A stretch of DNA of 64,000 nucleotides, taken from positions 157,366 to 221,365 of the forward strand of contig NZ_LZSC01000011.1 of NCBI RefSeq assembly GCF_001665235.1. The letters are read 5' to 3'. The translations under genes and the position numbers were made by a program. Of the stretch, positions 29,159 to 39,325 are shown in pieces; position 1 is the first letter of the stretch; the number at the start of each line of letters is the position of its first letter. The stretch comes from Mycobacterium sp. 1100029.7 (GTDB lineage Bacteria; Actinomycetota; Actinomycetes; Mycobacteriales; Mycobacteriaceae). Below the pieces are notes generated by a model. The model had not been told where the DNA came from. It made no database searches and saw nothing but the letters and a program-made list of their open reading frames with translations.

Positions 29159-30348
29159 GAGTCGCCCTTCTCGGTCACCCGCTGCTGTGCTTGTCCCTCG
29201 CGCTCCAGCCGTTGCAACGCCCGTAGTCGCACGGCGGTACTGCGAGGGTTTCGGTCGATTTCGTCGGCATCGGCGCGTTCGGCACCGCGGGTCAGCGAGG
29301 CGAAAAGCGGCCCGCGGCCCGGCAACTCGACCGGGAGATCCACCGGCGTCCGCGAGGCGACCGCGTCGGCGAATACGCGTTTGACGATCCGGTCTTCCAG
29401 CGACTGGTAGGCCATTACGACGATGCGCCCGCCGATCCGCAAGGACTCCATCGCGGCCGGGATGGCGCGGCGCAGGGTGTCCAGTTCGTCGTTGACGGCG
29501 ATGCGCAACGCCTGGAAGGTGCGCTTGGCCGGATGGCCCCCGGTGCGCCGGGCCGCAGCCGGAATCGCTTGGTAGAGCAGCTCGACCAGCTCGGCCGTGG
29601 AGGTGAACGGGGCGCGGGCGCGCTGCCGGACGATGTGGGTGGCGATTCGGCGGGCGAACCGCTCCTCGCCGTAGCGGTGCAGGATGCTCGCCAGTTCGGC
29701 CTCGTCGTAGGTGTTGATGATGTCGGCGGCGGTCAGCGGCGACGACGGGTCCATCCGCATGTCCAGCGGCGCGTCCTGGGCGTAGGCGAAGCCACGCTCG
29801 GCACGGTCGAGCTGCATCGACGAGACACCCAGATCGAACAACACCCCGTCAATCGAATCAATTGTGCGGTAACCGGATTCGGCCAGAGCCTCGTCGAGGC
29901 CGTCATAGCGGGTGTGCACCAGCGTGATTCGGTCCGCGAACGGCGCCAACCGCCCGCGGGCGATGTCCAGGGCGCTGGGATCACGGTCCAGGCCGATCAG
30001 TCGCAGACCCGGCAATTCGGTCAGGAACCGCTGCGCGTGGCCGCCCGCACCGAGGGTGGCGTCGACGAGCACCGCACCGGTTCCGTCGGCGTGGTGGCGG
30101 GTCAATGCCGGCGTGAGCAGTTCGACGCATCGGTCCAGTAACACGGGCACATGCCCGAAGTCGTTCGGCCCCAAATCATTCGGCTGGTCAGCCACCGCGA
30201 CACCTCCCGGGGTACGGCGAGATGCCCAGGCATCGAGGTCCCTGTCCGAAGCTACGAACCTGGCGTTGGGGAAGTACGCCAGGGTCGGTTCGGGCAGAGG
30301 CCACGATGCACGGGCATGCGCCTCAGATAATGTCGCCGAGTGCTTCAT
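29155..30348 (-). CDS. rsmH: 16S rRNA (cytosine1402-N4)-methyltransferase RsmH
   Basis: This 397-residue SAM-dependent methyltransferase (MraW) modifies 16S rRNA C1402. The core begins [14 protein letters not shown], with the SAM site [43 protein letters not shown], and the late [20 protein letters not shown] and [14 protein letters not shown] follow. An N-terminal extension of about 70 residues, including [17 protein letters not shown], is typical of the mycobacterial protein. The ATG at 30348 overlaps the mraZ end by 26 bases. It overlaps the FtsL-like gene by four bases. Confidence 0.96.
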   Translation of the reverse strand: MKHSATLSEAHARASWPLPEPTLAYFPNARFVASDRDLDAWASRRTPGGVAVADQPNDLGPNDFGHVPVLLDRCVELLTPALTRHHADGTGAVLVDATLGAGGHAQRFLTELPGLRLIGLDRDPSALDIARGRLAPFADRITLVHTRYDGLDEALAESGYRTIDSIDGVLFDLGVSSMQLDRAERGFAYAQDAPLDMRMDPSSPLTAADIINTYDEAELASILHRYGEERFARRIATHIVRQRARAPFTSTAELVELLYQAIPAAARRTGGHPAKRTFQALRIAVNDELDTLRRAIPAAMESLRIGGRIVVMAYQSLEDRIVKRVFADAVASRTPVDLPVELPGRGPLFASLTRGAERADADEIDRNPRSTAVRLRALQRLEREGQAQQRVTEKGDS

Positions 30349-30754
30349 CGCTGGCCGCGGAGAAGTTCTCTTCGTGCGTTTGCTGGTAGTCCTGCCAGGC
30401 CTGGGCATCCCAGATTTCGAGGTAGTCGACCGCGCCGATCACCACGCACTCCTTGGATAGGTTCGCGTAGCGGCGGTGGTCGGCCGACAAGGTGACGCGG
30501 CCCTGGGCGTCGGGGTGCTGCTCATCGGTGCCGGCGGCCAGGTTACGCAGGAACGCTCTGGCTTCCGGATTGCTTCGAGACGTCTTGCTGGCCCGGCGGG
30601 CCAGCTGCTCGAATTCCGCCCGCGGGTAGACGGCGAGGCTGTGGTCCTGGCTCTTGGTGACCATCAACCCCCCTGCCAATGCGTCGCGGAACTTGGCGGG
30701 CAACGTGAGTCGCCCTTTGTCGTCGAGTTTGGGCGTGTAGGTGCCGAGAAACAC
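30323..30754 (-). CDS. mraZ: Transcriptional regulator MraZ
   Basis: This 143-residue protein has a double AbrB-like fold and is the first gene of the dcw cluster. The two swapped-hairpin repeats begin at [20 protein letters not shown] and at [20 protein letters not shown], each containing the DxxGR signature. MraZ binds tandem TGGGN-type repeats before its own gene and adjusts dcw expression. Such repeats occur 48-82 bases upstream here, and a second opposed set lies farther away. Confidence 0.97.
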   Translation of the reverse strand: MFLGTYTPKLDDKGRLTLPAKFRDALAGGLMVTKSQDHSLAVYPRAEFEQLARRASKTSRSNPEARAFLRNLAAGTDEQHPDAQGRVTLSADHRRYANLSKECVVIGAVDYLEIWDAQAWQDYQQTHEENFSAASDEALGDII

Positions 30755-30801
30755 CAGCTCACCTCCTGTCGAGGCCGGTTCTCGGCTCGCTCAAACACTT
30801 C

Positions 30802-30836
30802 AGCCACCATACCCCACTACCCCCCACTTCGCCCCA
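30802..30836 (-). promoter_or_regulatory. Proximal MraZ-box array (TGGGG, 10-bp period)
   Basis: On the minus strand TGGGG occurs at 30836-30832, 30826-30822 and 30816-30812, with a degenerate TGGCT at 30806-30802. Each begins exactly 10 bp after the last (TGGGG-N5). Direct TGGGN repeats with 5-nt spacers are the described MraZ operator in E. coli. They lie 48-82 bases before the mraZ start. Confidence 0.75.
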
Positions 30837-30966
30837 AAAAGAAGGCGTTGTCGGAGTGTTTCGCGGGCAATTTGCCACGACAGGCCACGAGACGGCCGCC
30901 GAGCGCGGCGGACGGGTTTGCCGACGCCGCCGAGAAACCGCATTTCAGGACCCACATGTCGATAGG

Positions 30967-31026
30967 TGGGGGGAAGTGGGGCGCCTCAGTGGGGCGCAGT
31001 GGGGCTCAGCTTGGACTCGATTGGGG
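30967..31026 (+). promoter_or_regulatory. Distal, inverted TGGGG array
   Basis: On the plus strand TGGGG begins at 30967, 30977, 30990, 31000 and 31022, with TGGAC at 31012. Pairs are spaced 10 bp apart, separated by 13- and 12-bp steps. The orientation is opposite to the proximal array. The two arrays are about 130-220 bp apart, compatible with bridging by an oligomeric MraZ. Confidence 0.6.
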
Positions 31027-31045
31027 CACGAATCGGGTCCAGCGC

Positions 31046-31075
31046 AAAAACGGGGTAGCCGAAGGGCCACCCCGT
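31046..31075 (-). terminator. Intrinsic terminator of the DUF3040 gene
   Basis: On the minus strand ACGGGGTGGCC-CTTC-GGCTACCCCGT forms an 11-bp stem with one G-U pair and a 4-nt loop, followed by a T run (TTTTTG counting the stem end). It starts 16 bases after the DUF3040 stop. It is the best canonical terminator in the window and insulates mraZ from upstream transcription. Confidence 0.85.
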
Positions 31076-31090
31076 GTGCTTAGGAATTTC

Positions 31091-31492
31091 TTAGTCGTCG
31101 AAGCGGCGGCGGAAGCGGTCTTCCATGCGGCTGGTGAACGAGCCGCCGCCACCCTTGGTACGACGCTGGCGCGAGCCCTGCGCCGGGCCGGACGGGCTCG
31201 GCCGCCCGGACAACCGCGGACCGGTGATGGCAAACACCACACCGCCGAACATCACCATGAAGCCGATGACGCTGAGAACCGGGAAGGTACCGATCATCGT
31301 GGCCTTGAACGCCACGCCGGACACCAACATCGCCAGACCGATGACGAACAACGCCGCACCTTGCAGACGACGCCGCGCGGTCGGTGCGCGGAATCCCCCA
31401 CCACGAACGCTCGACGCGAACTTGGGATCCTCGGCGTAGAGAGCGCTCTCGATCTGGTCGAGCATCCGCTGCTCATGATCGGAGAGTGGCAT
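31091..31492 (-). CDS. DUF3040 membrane protein (Rv2169c-like)
   Basis: This 133-residue protein of the actinobacterial DUF3040 family starts with the diagnostic MPLSDHEQRMLDQIE and has two transmembrane helices (about residues 44-62 and 66-89). Its tail is basic and Gly/Arg-rich, ending DRFRRRFDD. The ATG at 31492 follows AAGGAGGGACGA, a strong ribosome site; an upstream in-frame codon at 31537 is not needed. Function is unknown. It always precedes the mraZ/dcw cluster in mycobacteria, hinting at an envelope role. A canonical terminator follows. Confidence 0.93.
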   Translation of the reverse strand: MPLSDHEQRMLDQIESALYAEDPKFASSVRGGGFRAPTARRRLQGAALFVIGLAMLVSGVAFKATMIGTFPVLSVIGFMVMFGGVVFAITGPRLSGRPSPSGPAQGSRQRRTKGGGGSFTSRMEDRFRRRFDD

Positions 31493-31817
31493 TCGTCCCT
31501 CCTTGCCGACAGTTTGACACGTAACTATCGATAGCACGCGGATGCCCGTTGTTTGGGCAACTAACTCAAATGATACGAGGTCAATCTGACCCGTACCACT
31601 GGTTCAGCCGCGATTCTATCTCCGTTGCTTCCGCTCAATCATCGGGCGGTAACGGCGATGCGTTACAACACCCTCGCGAGTCGTCAGCCCGTTGCCGCCA
31701 CCACCCGTCGACCGGTTGGCCGCGGACCCGATAATGGCGATACGGGTAGCGGGCCGGCGCACCGCCGAGAGGCAACGGAATGTGGCCCGAATCATCAGGA
31801 CGAGAGGACCCCGCGAG
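31493..31817. other. Divergent gap before the acetyltransferase gene
   Basis: This stretch separates the DUF3040 gene (minus) from the acetyltransferase (plus). It must hold both promoters. A perfect small inverted repeat GGTCA-ATC-TGACC lies at 31579-31591. The acetyltransferase frame is open here, and ATG codons at 31692 and 31734 are alternative but less likely starts. Otherwise I see nothing. Confidence 0.5.
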
Positions 31818-32420
31818 TTGGCGATATTCCTCATCGATCTGCCGCCGCCCGAGATGGAGCGTCGCCTCACCGAGGCGCTGAAGGTGTACGTCAACGCCAT
31901 GCGCTACCCGGCGGGCACCGAGAACCAGCGCGCCGCGATGTGGCTCGAGCACATCCGGCGGCGTGGCTGGCAGGCCGCCGCCGCGGTGGAAGCCGACCCG
32001 GCCGCCGACGGCGGCGCCCCGCCGACCGCGGAGCTCAGCGATGCACCCCTGCTGGGCGTCGCTTACGGCTATCCCGGCGCGCCCGGCCAGTGGTGGCAGC
32101 AACAGGTCGTCCTGGGATTGCAGCGCGGCGGTTTACCGCCCCAGGAGATCGCGCACCTGATGAACAGCTATTTCGAGCTCACCGAACTGCACATTCATCC
32201 CCGCGCTCAGGGCCGCGGCATCGGCGAGGCGCTGGCCCGCCGGCTGCTGGCCGGCCGCTGCGAAAGCAACGTCCTGCTCTCGACGCCGGAGACCAGCGGC
32301 GAGGCCAACCGCGCCTGGCGGCTCTACCGGCGGCTGGGTTTCACCGACATCATCCGGCGCTACCACTTCGCCGGAGACCCCCGGGCATTTGCGATCCTGG
32401 GGCGGCCGCTACCGCTCTAG
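31818..32420 (+). CDS. GNAT acetyltransferase (Rv2170-like)
   Basis: This 200-residue GNAT-fold acetyltransferase has the acetyl-CoA loop in LHIHPRAQGRGIGEALARRLL (Q/RxxGxG/A motif). The conserved stretches GVAYGYPGAPGQWWQQQV and WRLYRRLGFTDIIRRYHF are also present. The M. tuberculosis homologue Rv2170 has been reported to acetylate isocitrate dehydrogenase; that role is not evident from sequence. The TTG at 31818 (LAIFLIDLPP) is preferred because GAGAGGA lies upstream and because homologues begin at this point. It lies 47 bases before lppM. Confidence 0.85.
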   Translation: MAIFLIDLPPPEMERRLTEALKVYVNAMRYPAGTENQRAAMWLEHIRRRGWQAAAAVEADPAADGGAPPTAELSDAPLLGVAYGYPGAPGQWWQQQVVLGLQRGGLPPQEIAHLMNSYFELTELHIHPRAQGRGIGEALARRLLAGRCESNVLLSTPETSGEANRAWRLYRRLGFTDIIRRYHFAGDPRAFAILGRPLPL

Positions 32421-32467
32421 CGGCCGGGTGCGGGCCACCGGCACACCGGATCTGGCACGATGACCTG

Positions 32468-33183
32468 GTGCGCGCCAGCTCTCCCCCACGCCCGGCCCGA
32501 GGCTTCACCGCCCGGCGGCGCCGCGTGCTCGCCATTGCCATGCTGCTGATGCTGGTTCCGCTGGCGACCGGATGCCTGCGGGCCCGAGCCTCCCTCACCG
32601 TCTCCCCCGACGACCTGGTCTCCGGCGAGATCATCGCGGCGGCCAAGCCGAGGACTCCGAAGGACACCGGCCCCCAGCTGGACACCAACAACCTGGCGTT
32701 CAACCAGAAGGTCGCGGTGTCGACCTACGACAGCGACGGCTATGTGGGATCGCAGGCGGTGTTTTCCGATCTGACGTTCGCCGAATTGCCGCAACTGGCG
32801 AACATGAACTCCGACGCGTCCGGCGTGAACCTGTCGCTGCGCCGCAACGGCAACGTGGTGATCCTGGAAGGCCGCGCGGATCTGACGTCGCTGAGCGACC
32901 CGGAAGCCGACGTCGAACTGACCGTCGCCTTCCCGGGCGTCGTGACCTCGACCAACGGCGACCGGGTGGATCCGGACGCGGTGTCCTGGAAGCTGAAGCC
33001 GGGTGTGGTGACCACGATGACCGCCCAGGCCCGCTACACCGACCCCAACACGCGGTCGTTCACCGGCGCGGGCGTTTGGCTGGGCATCGCGTCGTTCGCC
33101 GCGGCCGGCGTGGTCGCCCTGCTGGCGTGGATGAGCCGGGACCGCTCCGAGCGGTTCAGCACCCCGCGCAATCAGCCGCCCAG

Positions 33184-33187
<4 letters not shown>
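32468..33187 (+). CDS. lppM: Lipoprotein LppM
   Basis: This 239-residue envelope protein has a signal sequence with lipobox LATGC (about residues 31-35) after a basic N-terminus and hydrophobic core (VLAIAMLLMLVPLATGC). The body is beta-rich, with repeated strands such as VNLSLRRNGNVVILEGRADL. A C-terminal transmembrane helix (GVWLGIASFAAAGVVALLAW) and a basic tail follow, so the protein has two membrane attachments. M. tuberculosis LppM is linked to phagosome manipulation. The GTG at 32468 starts the protein. Its stop shares the 4-mer CTAG with the convergent gene. Confidence 0.94.
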
Positions 33188-35338
<2,151 letters not shown>

Positions 35339-35342
35339 GCCG

Positions 35343-36863
35343 ATGACCGACTCACTGACGTCCAAAGCAGCAGTCGCACAACACTTTTCGCAACTGAAGG
35401 CGTTCGTCAACGCACCGCAGGCGCGTCCGGCGAAGATGGGTTTCCTGGGGTCGGTGCTGATCACCGCCGGCGGACTGGGCGCCGGCAGCACCAAGCCGCA
35501 CGATCCCGTGCTGGAGTCGATCCACATGTCCTGGCTGCGTTTCGGCCACGGGTTGGTGTTGTCCTCGATTCTGCTGTGGGCGGGCGTCGCGCTGATGCTG
35601 TACGCCTGGCTGGCGCTGGGCCGCCGCGTCGTCGCCGGCGAGACCACCGAGTTCATGATGCGCGCCACCACCGGCTTCTGGCTGGCGCCGCTGCTGCTGT
35701 CGGTGCCGGTGTTCAGCCGCGACACCTATTCCTATCTGGCTCAGGGCGCCCTGTTGCGCGACGGCTTCGACCCCTACGCCGTCGGACCGGTGGCGAATCC
35801 GAATGTGTTGCTGGACAACGTAAGTCCCATCTGGACCATCACCACCGCGCCGTACGGACCGGTGTTCATCTTGATCGCCAAGCTGGTCACGGTCTTCGTC
35901 GGCAATCACGTGATCCTGGGCACCATGCTGCTGCGGTTGTGCATGCTGCCCGGGCTGGCGCTGCTGATCTGGGCCGCTCCCCGACTGGCCCGGCACATCG
36001 GCACCAGCGGCGCGACCGCGTTGTGGATCTGCGTGCTCAACCCGCTGGTGATGATTCACCTGATGGGCGGGGTGCACAACGAGATGCTGATGGTCGGGCT
36101 GATGACCGCCGGGATCGCGCTGACCTTCCAGGGGCGACATGCCCTGGGCGTCACCCTGGTCACCGTCGCGGTCGCGGTCAAGGCCACCGCCGGGCTGTCG
36201 CTGCCGTTCGTGGTCTGGGTGTGGATGCGCCACCTGCGCGACCAACGCGGCTACCGGCCGGTGCGTGCCTTCGCCGCGGCCACCGCGATGGGCCTGCTGA
36301 TCTTCGCGATCGTGTTCGTGATCTTGTCGCTGGCGGCCGGCGTCGGCCTGGGATGGCTGACCGCGCTAGCCGGATCGGTGAAGATCATCAACTGGCTGAC
36401 CGTGCCGACCGCGGCGGCCAACGTGATCCACTTCGTCTTCAACGGGCTGTTCTCCGTCAACTTCTATGCGACGCTGCGCATTACCCGCTACATCGGCATC
36501 GCGATCATCGCGGTGTCGCTGCCGGTGCTGTGGTGGCGATTCCGCCGCGACGACCGGGCCGCACTGACGGGCATGGCGTGGTCGATGCTGATCGTGGTGT
36601 TGTTCGTGCCCGCCGCCCTGCCGTGGTACTACTCCTGGCCGCTGGCGGTCGCCTCGCCGCTGGCGCAGTCCCGACGGGCGCTGGCCCTGATCGCCGGCCT
36701 GTCCACCTGGGCCATGGTGATCTTCAAACCCGATGGCTCACACGGGATGTACTCGTGGGTGCACTTCGCGGCGGCCACCGCGGTGGCGCTGCTGGCGTGG
36801 TACGCGCTGCGCCGGGTCCCGGAGGCGCCCGCCGCGCGGGCCGAAGAACCGCTCGCGGCCTAG
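35343..36863 (+). CDS. mptA: Alpha-(1->6)-mannopyranosyltransferase MptA
   Basis: This 506-residue GT-C family membrane glycosyltransferase uses polyprenyl-phosphomannose to extend the alpha-1,6-mannan core of lipomannan and lipoarabinomannan. About 12-13 transmembrane helices are present. The first periplasmic loop carries the GT-C acidic signature SRDTYSYLAQGALLRDGFDPY. Later stretches include PYGPVFILIAK and MIHLMGGVHNEMLMVGL. It begins five bases after the prenyl synthase stop, so the two form an operon linking polyprenyl supply to mannan synthesis. Its stop shares CTAG with the convergent Rv2175c-like gene. Confidence 0.94.
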   Translation: MTDSLTSKAAVAQHFSQLKAFVNAPQARPAKMGFLGSVLITAGGLGAGSTKPHDPVLESIHMSWLRFGHGLVLSSILLWAGVALMLYAWLALGRRVVAGETTEFMMRATTGFWLAPLLLSVPVFSRDTYSYLAQGALLRDGFDPYAVGPVANPNVLLDNVSPIWTITTAPYGPVFILIAKLVTVFVGNHVILGTMLLRLCMLPGLALLIWAAPRLARHIGTSGATALWICVLNPLVMIHLMGGVHNEMLMVGLMTAGIALTFQGRHALGVTLVTVAVAVKATAGLSLPFVVWVWMRHLRDQRGYRPVRAFAAATAMGLLIFAIVFVILSLAAGVGLGWLTALAGSVKIINWLTVPTAAANVIHFVFNGLFSVNFYATLRITRYIGIAIIAVSLPVLWWRFRRDDRAALTGMAWSMLIVVLFVPAALPWYYSWPLAVASPLAQSRRALALIAGLSTWAMVIFKPDGSHGMYSWVHFAAATAVALLAWYALRRVPEAPAARAEEPLAA

Positions 36864-37264
36864 TAGGCCATCGCTTGGGCCCGGCGCACCACTTCGCGCG
36901 CCTGATGGGCGTGCAACGCGTCGACGGGCCGGGCGTTGCTGATCGCGTCCTTGCTGCCGTCGCGGGTGACCGTCAGCGACGGGTCGGGAGTGAACAGCCA
37001 GCGCACGATCTCGGTCTCGTGATAACCGCCGTCGTGCAGGATGGTCAACAACCCCGCCAGGCTCTTGACCACCTGGCCGCCGTTGGTGAAGAACACCTGC
37101 GGAACGACCACACCCCCGGCGCGGCGCACGGCGAGCAGATGTCCTTCGCGCAGCTGCTGCTGCACCTTGCTCACCGGCACGCCGAGTAATTCGGCGACCC
37201 GGGGCAAGTCGAAAGTCGGCTCGTCTGGGTCCAACACATCATCGCCGGCCGGAATACTGCCCAC
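36860..37264 (-). CDS. DNA-binding protein, PknL substrate (Rv2175c-like)
   Basis: This 134-residue winged helix-turn-helix protein matches Rv2175c, the DNA-binding substrate of PknL encoded next door. The HTH lies at FDLPRVAELLGVPVSKVQQQLREG; conserved blocks RRAGGVVVPQVFF and the end DALHAHQAREVVRRAQAMAY follow. The GTG at 37264 is preferred since a GTG at 37342 would leave only 13 bases to the divergent pknL start. The regulatory Thr9 of M. tuberculosis Rv2175c lies in an N-terminal extension; with the chosen start that residue is absent. Confidence 0.9.
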   Translation of the reverse strand: MGSIPAGDDVLDPDEPTFDLPRVAELLGVPVSKVQQQLREGHLLAVRRAGGVVVPQVFFTNGGQVVKSLAGLLTILHDGGYHETEIVRWLFTPDPSLTVTRDGSKDAISNARPVDALHAHQAREVVRRAQAMAY

Positions 37265-37355
37265 GGCGCCAGTGTAGGCCCTGGTACCCGCGTGAGTGGG
37301 CGCCTTGAGCCGATGTTCTCCCCGCCGTTTCCGTTCGCCCACCTACGATGGCCCG

Positions 37356-38591
37356 GTGACCAGAGCCGGGGCGGGTGACCCGTTGGACAGCACGTTGCTG
37401 GATGGCCGCTACCTGGTCCAGGGCCGGATCGCCAGCGGCGGCACCTCGACGGTCTACCGCGGCCTGGACACCCGACTGGACCGCCCGGTCGCGCTGAAGG
37501 TGATGGATTCGCGCTACGCCGGCGACAGCCAGTTCCTGACCCGCTTCCAGCTCGAGGCCCGTACCGTCGCCCGGCTGAAGAACCCGGGGCTGGTCGCGGT
37601 GTACGACCAGGGCTTGGATGCGCGGCACCCGTTTCTGGTGATGGAGCTGATCGAGGGCGGCACCCTGCGCGAGCTGCTGGCCGAGCGCGGCCCGATGCCA
37701 CCGCACGCCGTGGCCGCGGTGTTGCGGCCGGTGCTGGGCGGCCTGGCCGCCGCGCATCGCGCCGGGCTGGTGCACCGTGACGTCAAGCCCGAGAACGTGC
37801 TGATCTCCGACGAGGGCGAGGTCAAGATCGCCGACTTCGGGCTGGTGCGTGCGGTCGCCGCCGCCGGAATCACCTCCACCAGCGTCATTTTGGGCACCGC
37901 GGCCTACCTGTCACCCGAGCAGGTGCGCGACGGCAACGCCGGCCCGCGCAGCGACGTCTACTCCGCGGGGATTCTGACCTATGAACTGCTGACCGGCGCC
38001 ACACCGTTCACCGGCGACTCCCCACTGTCGGTCGCCTACCAGCGACTGGACCACGACGTGCCGCGGCCCGGCAACGTGATCGACGGGGTGCCTACGCAAT
38101 TCGACGAATTCGTGGCCTGCGCGACCGCGCGCGACCCCGCCGAGCGGTACGCCGACGCGATCGAGATGGCCGCCGACCTGGATGCGATCGCCGAGGAGTT
38201 GGACCTGCCCGACTTCCGGGTGCCGGCGCCCCGCAACTCCGCCCAACACCGGTCGGCGGCGTTGCATCACAGCCAGCTGAGCGAGCAGCGGCCCGTCGCG
38301 CAACCGCCGGCGGCAGAGCCGGTCCGCCAACCCACCCGCCAGTTGACGCGGGGCCCACAGGATTGGCCGGAGCCGCCGGCGCGCCCCGCGGACGCCGACG
38401 AGCCCGACGACGACTACGAATACGAGCTTGTCCCAGGCGAATTCGCCGGCATCGCGATCAGCGAGTTCGCACTGGCGCGCCAGCACGCCCGCCGCATGGT
38501 GCTCGTCTGGGTGGCGGTGGTGCTGGCGCTGACCGGGCTGGTCGCGACGGCCGGCTGGACGGTCGGCAGCAACCTGAGCGGCCTGTTGTGA
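37356..38591 (+). CDS. pknL: Serine/threonine protein kinase PknL
   Basis: This 411-residue membrane-anchored eukaryotic-type kinase has a Gly loop at IASGGTSTVYRG, K48, catalytic loop HRDVKPENVL (H140-R141-D142) and D160-F-G162. The activation segment keeps T173 and T175 (GITSTSVILGTAAYLSPEQ), the residues phosphorylated in M. tuberculosis PknL. A juxtamembrane Pro/Glu/Asp linker leads to one transmembrane helix near residue 381-403, with almost no extracytoplasmic domain (SNLSGLL). The GTG at 37356 gives the family N-terminus. It is divergent from its substrate gene. Confidence 0.96.
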   Translation: MTRAGAGDPLDSTLLDGRYLVQGRIASGGTSTVYRGLDTRLDRPVALKVMDSRYAGDSQFLTRFQLEARTVARLKNPGLVAVYDQGLDARHPFLVMELIEGGTLRELLAERGPMPPHAVAAVLRPVLGGLAAAHRAGLVHRDVKPENVLISDEGEVKIADFGLVRAVAAAGITSTSVILGTAAYLSPEQVRDGNAGPRSDVYSAGILTYELLTGATPFTGDSPLSVAYQRLDHDVPRPGNVIDGVPTQFDEFVACATARDPAERYADAIEMAADLDAIAEELDLPDFRVPAPRNSAQHRSAALHHSQLSEQRPVAQPPAAEPVRQPTRQLTRGPQDWPEPPARPADADEPDDDYEYELVPGEFAGIAISEFALARQHARRMVLVWVAVVLALTGLVATAGWTVGSNLSGLL

Positions 38592-38639
38592 GGCCGGTGA
38601 AGTGTCTCGCCGCCGCGATTTGTTGAACTGCCGAATCCT

Positions 38640-38657
38640 TTTCAATATTGGTTGAAA
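38640..38657. promoter_or_regulatory. TTTCAA-N6-TTGAAA operator before tetR
   Basis: TTTCAA-TATTGG-TTGAAA is a perfect 6-bp inverted repeat ending 15 bases before the GTG of the TetR gene. TATCGT (38661-38666) is a TANNNT -10 element six bases before that GTG, so the transcript may be leaderless and the operator would sit between -35 and -10. The same repeat occurs at 40569-40586. Confidence 0.75.
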
Positions 38658-38672
38658 TGATATCGTTCGCAC

Positions 38673-39308
38673 GTGTCGTCACCTGGGAAAATGATCAAGC
38701 GACGGGGCAGACGCCAAGGCGAGCCGGTATCGCGCGACGGGGTCCTTCGTGCGGCAAAGCACCAGTTCGCCAAGCACGGCTACGACAAGACGACCCTGCG
38801 TGCAATTGCCGACGAGGCGCGAGTAGATCCGTCGATGATCCTTTATCTCTTCGGCTCGAAGGCCGCATTGTTTCGCGAATCGATGACTCTGGTGCTGCCG
38901 TCTGACCTGCTGACGACTGAGCTCGCCGAGGTAGACGACGATGTGGGCTGCCGCGTGGTGCGGGCGTACCTCGGTCTCTGGGAACAGCCCGATACGGCCG
39001 CGAGCATGGCCTCGATGGTGCAGTCGGCGACGTCGAACAGCGATGCCAATGAAGCGTTTCGCAGTTTTCTGCACGACTATCTACTCACTGCGGTGTCCAC
39101 CGCGTTGGGCGGTGGCGACGAAGCGCGACTGCGCGCGATGCTGGCCGCGACCAACCTCGTCGGCACCGCGATGCTGCGATACATCATGCGGGTGCCGCCG
39201 CTGTCATCGCTCGGGGCCGAGCAGGTGGTCATGTTGGTGGGGCCTGCGGTACACCGGTTCTTGACCGCCCCCGCCGACCAGCTCGGGCTAGACGTGCCGT
39301 CGCCATAA
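38673..39308 (+). CDS. TetR/AcrR family regulator
   Basis: This 211-residue regulator has a basic N-terminus (KRRGRRQGEPV) and a typical HTH at HGYDKTTLRAIADEARVDPSMILYLFGSKAAL (residues 35-66). The C-terminal TetR_C domain includes MLAATNLVGTAMLRYIMRVPPL, a block seen in mycobacterial TetR proteins of unknown ligand. A GTG at 38673 starts it; the seventh codon (ATG) is an alternative. Its operator-like repeat recurs before the convergent O-methyltransferase gene, so it likely controls itself and that enzyme. The gene pair is absent from this spot in M. tuberculosis as I recall it. Confidence 0.9.
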   Translation: MSSPGKMIKRRGRRQGEPVSRDGVLRAAKHQFAKHGYDKTTLRAIADEARVDPSMILYLFGSKAALFRESMTLVLPSDLLTTELAEVDDDVGCRVVRAYLGLWEQPDTAASMASMVQSATSNSDANEAFRSFLHDYLLTAVSTALGGGDEARLRAMLAATNLVGTAMLRYIMRVPPLSSLGAEQVVMLVGPAVHRFLTAPADQLGLDVPSP

Positions 39309-39325
39309 TTCCGCCACGGCGGTGG

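Larger units (their letters stand above)
30755..31090. other. mraZ upstream region, no gene seen
   Basis: These 336 bases between mraZ and the DUF3040 gene hold no credible protein gene. Going against mraZ transcription they contain the mraZ ribosome site (GAGGTGAGCTGG), a proximal TGGGG array (30802-30836), about 130 bases with no recognised element, a distal opposed TGGGG array (30967-31026) and the DUF3040 terminator (31046-31075). No clear -10/-35 pair could be placed. In M. tuberculosis H37Rv I recall an IS6110 copy in the equivalent gap; none is visible here. Confidence 0.7.

Noticed and set aside
30755..31090. Insertion sequence in the mraZ upstream gap
   Set aside because: M. tuberculosis H37Rv has an IS6110 copy in the equivalent gap, but no transposase frame or terminal repeats are visible here.
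37264..37342. Longer start for the Rv2175c-like gene at GTG 37342
   Set aside because: It would leave only 13 bases to the divergent pknL start, with no space for promoters.
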